Assembly (NCBI GenBank): GCA_946481465.1
Contig: CAMLOC010000112.1
Coordinates: 1-8,536, forward strand
Direction: 5' to 3'
From: an uncultured Shinella sp.
Lineage (GTDB): Bacteria; Pseudomonadota; Alphaproteobacteria; Rhizobiales; Rhizobiaceae
Length of the DNA stretch: 8,536 nucleotides
The translations under genes were made by a program, and so were the position numbers. Shown in pieces: positions 1 through 5,525 of the stretch. The notes beneath the pieces were generated by a model that ran no database searches, was not told where the DNA came from, and saw only the letters and a program-made list of their open reading frames with translations. Numbering within the stretch: position 1 is the first letter of the stretch; every line of letters starts with the position of its first letter.

Positions 1-287
1 CGCTCTTGGGGGCGAATCTGCCTATCGTCAGTGTTGAGCCCGAACTGCCGGCGGAGTGAGGATTGAACACTCGCGCGATCCAGAAACTCCCCCTCGATCT
101 CTGAGGTCTTGACCGCTTCGTCGCTCAGCAATTCAATGCGAAGTTGGTTGCTGTCATCCTCATTGAAATGCCGAACGGCACCAACAACCTCGCCGGCGGA
201 CCGGAGGAATTTGTGCTCCAATGGTATCACGCTTGCTGCGTCGTACCTGAAATTTGGCCAGTCGGCATTCTGCCAGTTCCATTTCAT
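1..287 (-). CDS. Fic family protein, DUF4172-type N-terminus (partial, cut by left edge)
   Basis: The reading frame is open from the ATG at 287 to the window edge (95 complete codons). It begins MKWNWQNADWPNFRYD, and the part near residues 58-84 (AVKTSEIEGE, then SVQSSLRRQFGL) matches the N-terminal domain called DUF4172 that precedes a Fic domain. Residues 61-66, TSEIEG, fit the (S/T)xxxE(G/N) inhibitory-helix motif of class II Fic proteins, whose glutamate blocks ATP binding until it is displaced. Fic enzymes usually transfer AMP from ATP to a hydroxyl group of a target protein. The catalytic HPFxxGNGR motif would lie further left and is not visible, so activity cannot be judged. The start is chosen because MKWNW is the usual beginning of this family. 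The only Shine-Dalgarno-like run (AAAGG) lies about 13 nt upstream, which is far. The start codon sits inside a large inverted repeat (284-318). The gene faces away from the nucleobase cluster and is probably unrelated to it. Confidence 0.85.
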   Translation of the reverse strand, partial: MKWNWQNADWPNFRYDAASVIPLEHKFLRSAGEVVGAVRHFNEDDSNQLRIELLSDEAVKTSEIEGEFLDRASVQSSLRRQFGLNTDDRQIRPQE

Positions 288-316
288 GAGCTATAGCCAA
301 CCTTTCTATAGCTCAT
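284..316 (-). CDS. Possible 10-residue leader ORF overlapping the fic start
   Basis: On the minus strand an ATG at 316 opens a ten-codon frame, MSYRKVGYSS, whose TGA stop overlaps the fic ATG as ATGA. Such an overlap can couple translation of the two frames. Against it, no Shine-Dalgarno sequence precedes the ATG, and most of the frame is simply the two arms of the inverted repeat. If the AATAAT element at 318-323 is the real -10 box, transcription would begin near 311, inside this frame, and the leader could not be made. It is recorded as an arrangement seen in the sequence, not as a supported gene. Confidence 0.15.
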   Translation of the reverse strand: MSYRKVGYSS

Positions 317-318
317 GA
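284..318. promoter_or_regulatory. Perfect 13-bp inverted repeat over the fic start (probable operator, dyad 1)
   Basis: The arms TCATGAGCTATAG (284-296) and CTATAGCTCATGA (306-318) are exact reverse complements separated by 9 bp. The repeat covers the fic start codon and its weak ribosome-binding region, so a protein bound here would block fic expression. The half-site TGAGCTAT recurs in a second dyad at 332-360, which favours a DNA operator over a chance hairpin. If transcription starts upstream of 318, the RNA could also fold with the AUG in the stem and AAAGG in the 9-nt loop. The binding protein is not in view; it may be the Fic protein itself, if it has a C-terminal DNA-binding domain, or a gene to the left. 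Confidence 0.6.
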
Positions 319-344
319 TTATTGCCAGAAATGAGCTATTGCAA
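318..344 (-). promoter_or_regulatory. Candidate fic promoter
   Basis: On the minus strand, TTGCAA (339-344) and AATAAT (318-323, five of six bases matching TATAAT) are separated by 15 bp, shorter than the usual 17. Transcription would begin near 311, within dyad 1, and the spacer and -35 box would be flanked by dyads 1 and 2. The arrangement suits repression, but promoter calls by eye are weak. Confidence 0.25.
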
Positions 345-360
345 GTCCAACTATCGCTCA
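332..360. promoter_or_regulatory. Second, degenerate copy of the fic-upstream dyad (dyad 2)
   Basis: TGAGCTAT at 332-339 faces TGAGCGAT (reverse strand, 353-360). The overall 29-bp geometry equals that of the core of dyad 1 (287-315), and 21 of 29 positions agree, with the mismatches mostly in the spacer. The two dyads are offset by exactly 45 bp. Conserved half-sites around diverged spacers are expected of a pair of operators for one regulator. Confidence 0.5.
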
Positions 361-847
361 GCACCACGTCTGTAGCTCCCGACTCAAGCTGCAGCGATCA
401 ACGGGTCACCAACCTACCCTAAACATATTTTCTTCAAGCTAGCCACGTTGACCGGAACCGAGGCATTGTAAGGCGCTGCCATTCTCGCTCAGGCACTGGC
501 TGATGTTGCCGCAGGGCGCTTCGACGAGAGCCTGCTCGCGGATTTCGCAGCCTGGTGACGGGACACGGACAAGCAGAAATCTCTGACGTCAATCCCCGTA
601 AACGGGTATGGTCGACGGGCTGGGAGCTTTCGAAGTCGAATTGGGTATCGCGATGCACGCGAATGGAAGCATAAAATGTTCTCGAACAAAGCACCTGGGG
701 CCCGTTTCCAAGAATAGGCGGCACGAAAGAATTTCAGTAGAGCAACATTTTCCGCAGCTCGGCGCTGGCGGTTAACCATGAACGGAGTATTCGTCCCCTA
801 TTGCGCGGCCAATCATGGCGTTGGACTTGGCTTTGACAAAGAACGCT
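361..847. other. Stretch without a convincing gene
   Basis: No frame here shows a recognisable product, a good start with a Shine-Dalgarno sequence, or sustained GC-rich third positions. Two minus-strand frames of 96 codons (434-724 and 489-779) have arginine- and serine-rich, family-less translations typical of chance frames. A short plus-strand stretch at 472-558 reads GAAILAQALADVAAGRF and ends in FAAW before a TGA; it looks protein-like and could be the last piece of a decayed gene, but it is only 28 codons and I recognise no family. Small palindromes (TGACGTCA at 584-591, CCCGT/ACGGG at 595-606) have no context. The stretch separates the fic locus from the nucleobase cluster and may mark a junction between two unrelated blocks. 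Confidence 0.5.
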
Positions 848-1555
848 TCAGCGGAGGATAAGAAACAGCCCGCTCACGATGGCAAATGCGAGGACGCCGA
901 ACCGCAGACCGCGTCCGCCGATGCGGTGATGCGCCAGCCGGGAAGCGGCGCTGCCCAAGAGGACCGGCGGCGTCAGATAGAGGGCGGCGAGCAGTTGCTC
1001 CGAGCCGATGCGTCCCGAAAAGGCCAGCACCACCAGCGACATGATCTCGCCGACGAAGAAGCAAAGCGCGACCGTCGCCCGCAGGACAGGCGCCTTGGCG
1101 TGCTGGTAGAGCAGGGCAAGCGGTGGGCCACCGATGCCGGTGGCGGTTTCCGTGACGCCCGTGAACAGGCCTACGCCCAATGCGCTCGGCTTGTTCGGCG
1201 AGAAAGGTGGGGCGATCAGCGCGGCGCCTGCGGCAACCACGGTGAAGATGCCAACGGCAAGATCGAGCTGGTCGACCGAAAGGGCCGCCAGCAACCAGAG
1301 GCCGGCGAAGGTTCCCGCGAAACGCCCCATACTGATCCACGTTGCACCCGACCAGTCGACATGGTCGCGTTCGCGAACCGCGACATGCAAGTTGAGCGGC
1401 AGCATCAGCAACAGCAGGGTGACGGGCAGGAGCTCTGGTTTCAGCAGGCCGACGACAGGCGCCACGATCAGCGCGAAACCGATGCCGAGCGATCCCTGGA
1501 TGAAGGCTGAAACGAAGGTAACGACCGCCAGGATGGCGATAAGATTCATGCTCAT
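848..1555 (-). CDS. TauE/SafE-family membrane transporter (putative anion exporter)
   Basis: This 235-residue protein is strongly hydrophobic, with about seven or eight predicted membrane segments. It carries the two glycine- and proline-rich stretches typical of the TauE/SafE (former DUF81) fold: GSLGIGFALIVAP near residues 21-33 and TGIGGPPLALLY near 139-150. Family members export sulfite, sulfoacetate or other organic anions, and some are annotated only as permeases; the substrate here is unknown. The ATG at 1555 overlaps the TGA of the upstream amidohydrolase as ATGA, and a second ATG follows two codons later (1549). There is no strong Shine-Dalgarno sequence, so translation is probably coupled to the upstream gene. 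As the last gene of an operon whose first two genes import and hydrolyse a nucleobase-like compound, it may discharge a product, but that role is inference. No hairpin with a T-run follows its stop. Confidence 0.85.
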   Translation of the reverse strand: MSMNLIAILAVVTFVSAFIQGSLGIGFALIVAPVVGLLKPELLPVTLLLLMLPLNLHVAVRERDHVDWSGATWISMGRFAGTFAGLWLLAALSVDQLDLAVGIFTVVAAGAALIAPPFSPNKPSALGVGLFTGVTETATGIGGPPLALLYQHAKAPVLRATVALCFFVGEIMSLVVLAFSGRIGSEQLLAALYLTPPVLLGSAASRLAHHRIGGRGLRFGVLAFAIVSGLFLILR

Positions 1556-2952
1556 TGGTACTGTCCGAGACCTCGATGGGCTTGCGAAACGGGGTGGATG
1601 CGCTGGATCGGAGCCTTGGCGATGGCCGCTGCCGTATCGCCGCGAACCTCTGCCAGAAGAGCACGCGCATCCCAGTCGACGGGCCAGCCTTGCCAGAGCC
1701 TAAGCTGCCCTGCCGTGAAGACGGCGTCGATCTGATCGCGGTTGCCGTACCGCACGAGTTCCCACATCAGATCATGCGAAGGCGTGAATTCCGGCCGGTC
1801 GAGATCGACGAGCAGGAAGTCGGCGGCAAGGCCTTCGGCGATCGAGCCAGTCACGCCCGAAAGGCTCGCTGCCTGCGCGGCGCCAGATGTCGCCCGGTCT
1901 AGCCAGAGCCAGCCACCACCGCAGGACGAATCCCCCGTGGCAAGGCCGAAACCCGCGCGCTGCAGGCCTTCGCCCGCATCCATCAGCCGGAAGCCATCCG
2001 CTCGGGTTCCGTCCGTGCCGAGCCCGAAGCGGATACCGAGCGCCGCCATCTGCAGCGCCGGCGCCACCGCATTGCCTTTCCAGAGACTGGCCACCGGATT
2101 ATAGGCGACGGCAGTATCGGTTTGCCGCAAAAGGTTGAGTTCATACGGCGTGATGAGCGTCGAATGCGCCAGCAGGACCTGAGGGCCTAGAGCCTCCAGA
2201 TGAGCCAGGTGTTCGATCGGCCGGCGCCCCCGCGCTACAAGCGAACGCTCGACGGCGACGAGATGTTCATTGACATGGGTCTGGAACACGATCCCGTTCG
2301 TCGCCGCCATGTCGGAAACCGCCTTCAGCATTCCATCGCTCGCCGCTTCCGGAATGGAGATCGCAAGCGACGGGTGGATCAACGGGTCATGCCGGTAGGC
2401 CGACAGGTGATCTTCGGCCTGGCACAGGATAACATCTGGCTCCGGTATCTGCGCAGCGCCGCCGAGGTCGTTGCAGATGAAGCCGACGACGCTACGAAGT
2501 CCGACCTCCCGCGCGGCCCGGACCAGCGCGCCGATATGGCCTTCTGACCGTGTGCCGGCGTCAACGGCAGTGGTGAAGCCACCCCGCAGGCATTCGAGTG
2601 CCGCGAGCTTGGCCGAAAGATAGACCATGCGCTCATCCAGGCTACCCTCCAGCGGCACCCAGATCCGCCGGAAGATTTCCGACGGCTCTCCGAAGACCAG
2701 CGCCTTGCCGAGCGATTGGGTGAGATGCGTATGGGTGTCGACGAAGCCAGGCATCAGCAAATGATCTGGCAGGTCGACGGGGATCAGACCCGGATAGTCG
2801 CGGGCCACAGCCTCTACCGTATCGACCCGATGGAAGATGCCGGCACGCACGAGCACTGCCATGCCGGCACGCGGCCCTTCCGGAAGCAGGACCTGACCGG
2901 GATGTAGAAGAAGATCGCCGGTTCTGGAGAGGTTTTCACGGATCGCGCTCAC
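1552..2952 (-). CDS. Metal-dependent amidohydrolase, ATZ/TRZ-cytosine deaminase type
   Basis: The protein has 466 residues from the GTG at 2952. It shows the subtype III amidohydrolase signature: HxH at 74-76 (FVDTHTHLTQ), HxxE at 226-229 (QTHVNEH), His263 (LAHST) and Asp314 (GTDGT). His74, His76, His226 and Asp314 should bind the single metal ion, and Glu229 should handle protons during hydrolysis. The C-terminal part (IAEGLAADFLLVDLDRPEF, 371-389) is the usual return to the beta-sandwich domain. Such enzymes deaminate guanine, cytosine, 8-oxoguanine, pterins or triazines. The cytosolic enzyme probably acts on what the upstream permease imports; its exact substrate cannot be read. The frame stays open 49 codons further upstream inside the permease gene, but that part translates to arginine- and histidine-rich residues. 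The GTG is preferred because GAGGAG lies 7 nt before it and it overlaps the permease TGA as GTGA. Confidence 0.88.
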   Translation of the reverse strand: MSAIRENLSRTGDLLLHPGQVLLPEGPRAGMAVLVRAGIFHRVDTVEAVARDYPGLIPVDLPDHLLMPGFVDTHTHLTQSLGKALVFGEPSEIFRRIWVPLEGSLDERMVYLSAKLAALECLRGGFTTAVDAGTRSEGHIGALVRAAREVGLRSVVGFICNDLGGAAQIPEPDVILCQAEDHLSAYRHDPLIHPSLAISIPEAASDGMLKAVSDMAATNGIVFQTHVNEHLVAVERSLVARGRRPIEHLAHLEALGPQVLLAHSTLITPYELNLLRQTDTAVAYNPVASLWKGNAVAPALQMAALGIRFGLGTDGTRADGFRLMDAGEGLQRAGFGLATGDSSCGGGWLWLDRATSGAAQAASLSGVTGSIAEGLAADFLLVDLDRPEFTPSHDLMWELVRYGNRDQIDAVFTAGQLRLWQGWPVDWDARALLAEVRGDTAAAIAKAPIQRIHPVSQAHRGLGQYQ

Positions 2953-4316
2953 TCGCTGGCTCCTCGGGCGGTGGATTGCAGGGAAGGCGCCGTCTCCGCG
3001 GAGTTCCGGTTGGCGCCGTGGTGGGAGAAGAAGGCGTTGACGATGACGGCCGTGATGGTGCCGGCGGCAAGCCCATTGCCGAGGATCATCTGGATCCACT
3101 GCGGGAAATGGCTGTAAACGCCGGGCACCAGGATCGGCAGCAGACCGATCGACAGTGCCGAGGCCAGCGTGAACATCGGTCCGTGCTCGCGCAGGTCGAC
3201 GCGGCGCAGCAGATCGATGCCGATGACGCCAATGATGGAGAAGACGATCACCGCCGTTCCGCCGACAACGGCCTCCGGCAAGGCTGTCGCCATGCGCCCG
3301 ATAGGCGCGAACAGGGCGATCACCACGAGGATCGCCCCCGCCATGGCCGTGACGTAGCGCGACTTGACGTTCGTCGCCCGCACGATGCCGACATTCTCAC
3401 CGCTGGTGATGATCAGCGACGTTCCGAACAGGCCGCCGACCAGCGACATCAGCGCATCGCCGCGGATGGTCGCCGGAACGATGGCGTGCGCATCGCCACG
3501 CCGCCCGACGATCTCGGCCGTTGCGATGGTCTGCCCCGTCGCCTCAGCCATGGAAATGATCGAGAAGACGATCAGAGGAATGGCGGCGACGAAATCAAAC
3601 TTCGGTATGCCAAAGGGGAAGAGCTGCGGAACGGCGATCACGGGGCCGGAGAGCACACCGGACATGTCCATGTGGCCGAGTGCGAATGCGACGAGCGCGC
3701 CGCCGACAAGACCCAGCATGACCGCGAGCCGCTGGAGCGTGCCGGAAAAGACGCGCGCGGCGACGATGGTGAGAACGATGGTAATCAGGGCGAGGCCAAC
3801 CTCAACCGGAGCGGCGAAACCTTCCGTTCCGGGCTTACCGGTGATGGTCACGCCGTAGATGCGCACGAGATTGACGGAGACCAGCAGCAGCATGGTTCCG
3901 ACGACGATGGGCGGGAAGTAGCGCAGGAGCCGGCGAAAGACCGGCAGCGCGAGAAAATAGAAAAGGGCCGTCATGATGACAGCGCCCACCGCCGTTTGGA
4001 CGTCCGTTTGCTGCGCGATGGCCAGAAAGATGGCGATGGGCGCCCCGCCCGGTACCATGATGAAGGGCAGGCGCGCGCCAAAACCCTTCGGCCCGAAGCT
4101 CTGCAGCATCGAACCGAGGCCGCAGACGAAAAAGGTAGCGCTGATGAGTGAGACCGTCACCGTATCGGAAAAGCCGAGCGCTTTGCTCACGAGAAAAACG
4201 GCGGTGATAGGCGACGCCGCCATCACCAAAACATGTTGCAGGCCAAACACGACTAGGCTGCGCAGCCGCAGCCTCTCGTCGGCCGGGTCGACAATTCCAT
4301 TCATTTCATTTTGCAT
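2949..4316 (-). CDS. NCS2-family nucleobase:cation symporter (first permease)
   Basis: This is a 455-residue integral membrane protein with the NCS2 (nucleobase-ascorbate transporter) fold of about 14 membrane segments. Family marks are the QH pair in the first segment (Q27-H28, GLQHVLVM), a glutamate in the eighth-segment region (E258, MAEATGQ), the tenth-segment motif SGENVGIVRATN (305-316) and PEAVVGG (347-353). The motif fits the [QEP]NxGxxxxT[RKG] signature except that its last position is Asn316. Glu307 before Asn308 resembles uracil-type members (GENIG) more than the QN pair of bacterial xanthine permeases, but the substrate cannot be fixed from that. The ATG at 4316 follows GGAGGA at suitable spacing. 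It is the first gene of a three-gene operon and lies just downstream of two LacI-type operators. The hydrophilic C-terminal tail (about 431-455) is not conserved in the family. Confidence 0.9.
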   Translation of the reverse strand: MQNEMNGIVDPADERLRLRSLVVFGLQHVLVMAASPITAVFLVSKALGFSDTVTVSLISATFFVCGLGSMLQSFGPKGFGARLPFIMVPGGAPIAIFLAIAQQTDVQTAVGAVIMTALFYFLALPVFRRLLRYFPPIVVGTMLLLVSVNLVRIYGVTITGKPGTEGFAAPVEVGLALITIVLTIVAARVFSGTLQRLAVMLGLVGGALVAFALGHMDMSGVLSGPVIAVPQLFPFGIPKFDFVAAIPLIVFSIISMAEATGQTIATAEIVGRRGDAHAIVPATIRGDALMSLVGGLFGTSLIITSGENVGIVRATNVKSRYVTAMAGAILVVIALFAPIGRMATALPEAVVGGTAVIVFSIIGVIGIDLLRRVDLREHGPMFTLASALSIGLLPILVPGVYSHFPQWIQMILGNGLAAGTITAVIVNAFFSHHGANRNSAETAPSLQSTARGASE

Positions 4317-4348
4317 GATTTCCTCCTCCCGGCCTCCTCAAGCCGATT

Positions 4349-4366
4349 ATGCAAATCGTTTTGCAT
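4349..4366. promoter_or_regulatory. LacI-type operator O1
   Basis: The 18-bp sequence ATGCAAATCGTTTTGCAT is palindromic around a central CG, differing from perfect symmetry only at the bases flanking that CG. A central CG flanked by A/T-rich arms is typical of LacI-family operators, where the hinge helix inserts at the CG step. It lies between the permease start and the divergent lacI gene, overlaps the candidate -35 box of lacI, and touches a CATAAT element (minus strand, 4346-4351) that could be the -10 box of the permease operon. Confidence 0.72.
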
Positions 4367-4388
4367 GGCGCGTTTCGTAGCATAGAAT
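4361..4388 (+). promoter_or_regulatory. Candidate lacI-type gene promoter
   Basis: TTGCAT (4361-4366) and TAGAAT (4383-4388, five of six bases matching TATAAT) are 16 bp apart. Transcription would begin near 4395, at the edge of operator O2, while operator O1 covers the -35 box. This arrangement predicts autorepression. The -35 match is poor. Confidence 0.35.
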
Positions 4389-4395
4389 TCGCATT

Positions 4396-4413
4396 TTGCA
4401 AATCGTTTTGCGG
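4396..4413. promoter_or_regulatory. LacI-type operator O2
   Basis: TTGCAAATCGTTTTGCGG shares an identical 15-bp core, TGCAAATCGTTTTGC, with O1. The copies are in the same orientation, and their centres are 47 bp apart. The outer bases are less symmetrical than in O1, so binding here may be weaker. Repetition of a 15-bp core within 65 bp of a divergent promoter region is strong internal evidence for a regulator site. Confidence 0.7.
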
Positions 4414-4455
4414 GGCGAGCGCTTGCGTGCTAGGACGAGCGCCACTGGAGGGGCC

Positions 4456-5499
4456 ATGGGAAAACCGACAATCGCTGACCTTGCGAAAGCCGCGGGCGTA
4501 TCCGTCACGACCGTTTCGCACGCCTTCAGCGGCCGGCGCCATGTCGAGCCGGAAACGCGCAAACGCATCGAGGCCCTCGCGCGGGAGATCGGCTATCGCC
4601 CGAACCATCGAGCACAGCGCTTGCGCACCGGCCGGGCTGGCTCGATCGCCCTTGTCTCCTCCATGCCCTTCGCCGTGGCCGCTGGCCCTTCGCGGTTGGG
4701 CTTCCTGATGGAGATCGCCGCAGCCGCAGCCGTTACCGCGTTTTCGCGCGGCATATCCCTTTGCCTCGTGCCGCCTCTCGGGCCCCGCGACAGCCTTGAC
4801 GCGCTCGAAGTGGACGGCGCGATCGTTGTCGAGCCCGAACGCGACGATCCGGTCCTGGATTTCTTTTCCGATCGCGGCGTGAATGTCGTGTGCATCGGCC
4901 GCGCACCCGGACGGGACGACCTGCCCTTCGTGGACCTGCAGAGCGGTGCGACGGCGCGGCTTCTGCTTGACCATCTATTCTCCGGGGACGGCAATGTCGG
5001 CCTGATCACCGGCCAGCAACGACGCAATTCCTATATCGAGATGGAAGCCGCCTACGCAGCGCGGACGGAACAGGCCGGCGCCTCACCCATCGCCATCCGC
5101 ATCGATGAACGGGGCGGTGAGGAGGCCGCCGCCGAAGCCGCCGAACGCCTCCTGCGCGCGGAACCCTCCATATCGGCCTTGTGTGTGCCGGTCGATGCCT
5201 TCGCGACCGGCGTTCTGGACGCGGCGCGGGCTTTGGGTCGCAAGGTTCCTGAAGACCTCCGCCTCGTCACCCGTTACGATGGCATGCGCGCCAAACTGGC
5301 GACACCTCCCCTCACCGCAATCAACCTGCACCTCGATCAGGTCGCGGCCGCCGCGGTTGATTTGCTTCTAGCGCATCTGGGAGACGGCGCGACCACGCCG
5401 CAGACACTCGCCCCGCCAACCCTTGTCGTCCGGCCGTCATCGACGACGTCGAGAAGATCAAATTCAGCGAGATCGTCAAAGGGAGGACCTCGCTCTTGA
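4456..5499 (+). CDS. LacI-family transcriptional repressor
   Basis: The 347-residue protein begins with a typical LacI helix-turn-helix (TIADLAKAAGVSVTTVSHAF, residues 5-24) and a hinge helix (NHRAQRLRTGR, 50-60) whose leucine would insert at the CG of the operators. The rest is the periplasmic-binding-like effector domain, with Arg190-Asn191-Ser192 after TGQQ and Asp275 in RYDG at positions where family members, including PurR, contact their ligand. These residues are common across the family and do not prove a purine ligand. The ATG at 4456 has GGAGG just upstream; a TTG at 4396 in the same frame lies inside operator O2 and is rejected. The protein most likely represses the divergent permease operon and itself. 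After VVRPSS (about 325-329) the expected end is passed, and a serine- and arginine-rich tail with poor third-position GC follows, probably read through a scar in the wrong frame. Confidence 0.9.
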   Translation: MGKPTIADLAKAAGVSVTTVSHAFSGRRHVEPETRKRIEALAREIGYRPNHRAQRLRTGRAGSIALVSSMPFAVAAGPSRLGFLMEIAAAAAVTAFSRGISLCLVPPLGPRDSLDALEVDGAIVVEPERDDPVLDFFSDRGVNVVCIGRAPGRDDLPFVDLQSGATARLLLDHLFSGDGNVGLITGQQRRNSYIEMEAAYAARTEQAGASPIAIRIDERGGEEAAAEAAERLLRAEPSISALCVPVDAFATGVLDAARALGRKVPEDLRLVTRYDGMRAKLATPPLTAINLHLDQVAAAAVDLLLAHLGDGATTPQTLAPPTLVVRPSSTTSRRSNSARSSKGGPRS

Positions 5500-5507
5500 T
5501 GGGATAA
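5436..5507 (+). pseudogene. Possible 3' remnant of another gene, out of frame with the lacI tail
   Basis: One frame shifted from the end of the lacI-type gene, 23 codons read VIDDVEKIKF, continue SEIVKG and end SLLMG before TAA at 5505-5507. By my count about 20 of these 23 codons end in G or C, whereas the 20 lacI-frame codons over the same bases do so in about 8. The composition therefore suggests that selection once acted on this other frame. The simplest reading is the 3' end of a gene otherwise lost by deletion and joined to the end of lacI. I do not recognise the family. An in-frame slip within a longer original LacI protein is the alternative. Confidence 0.3.
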
Positions 5508-5525
5508 GAACGGTTGGCCCACAGT

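Noticed and set aside
109..318. Plus-strand open frame of 69 codons at the left end
   Set aside because: The minus strand over the same bases encodes a clear DUF4172/Fic N-terminus; the plus-strand translation is Ser-rich and unrecognised.
584..606. Palindromes TGACGTCA and CCCGT-AA-ACGGG
   Set aside because: Short palindromes of this size occur by chance, there is no second copy, and no start codon or promoter lies nearby.
434..779. Two overlapping minus-strand frames of 96 codons
   Set aside because: Neither has a Shine-Dalgarno sequence, biased third positions or recognisable residues, and they overlap each other in different frames.
809..834. GCCAA/TTGGC pair downstream of the exporter gene as a terminator
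   Set aside because: The stem is only 5 bp with a 14-nt loop and no T-run follows on the transcribed strand.
813..1670. Minus-strand open frame of 285 codons overlapping the TauE/SafE gene in another frame
   Set aside because: It overlaps both the exporter and the end of the amidohydrolase, is Arg/Pro-rich, and lacks membrane segments or motifs.
2976..4151. Plus-strand open frame of 391 codons opposite the first permease
   Set aside because: It is the antisense shadow of a well-supported permease gene. Its translation is dominated by Asp, Arg, Gly and His without any domain, as happens opposite GC-rich hydrophobic genes.
4307..4316. Third LacI half-site at the permease start (ATGCAAAATG on the minus strand)
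   Set aside because: Only one arm matches; the other half and the central CG are missing.
5500..5525. Bidirectional terminator between the converging lacI and lysR genes
   Set aside because: The 26-bp gap shows no stable stem and no T-tracts on either side.
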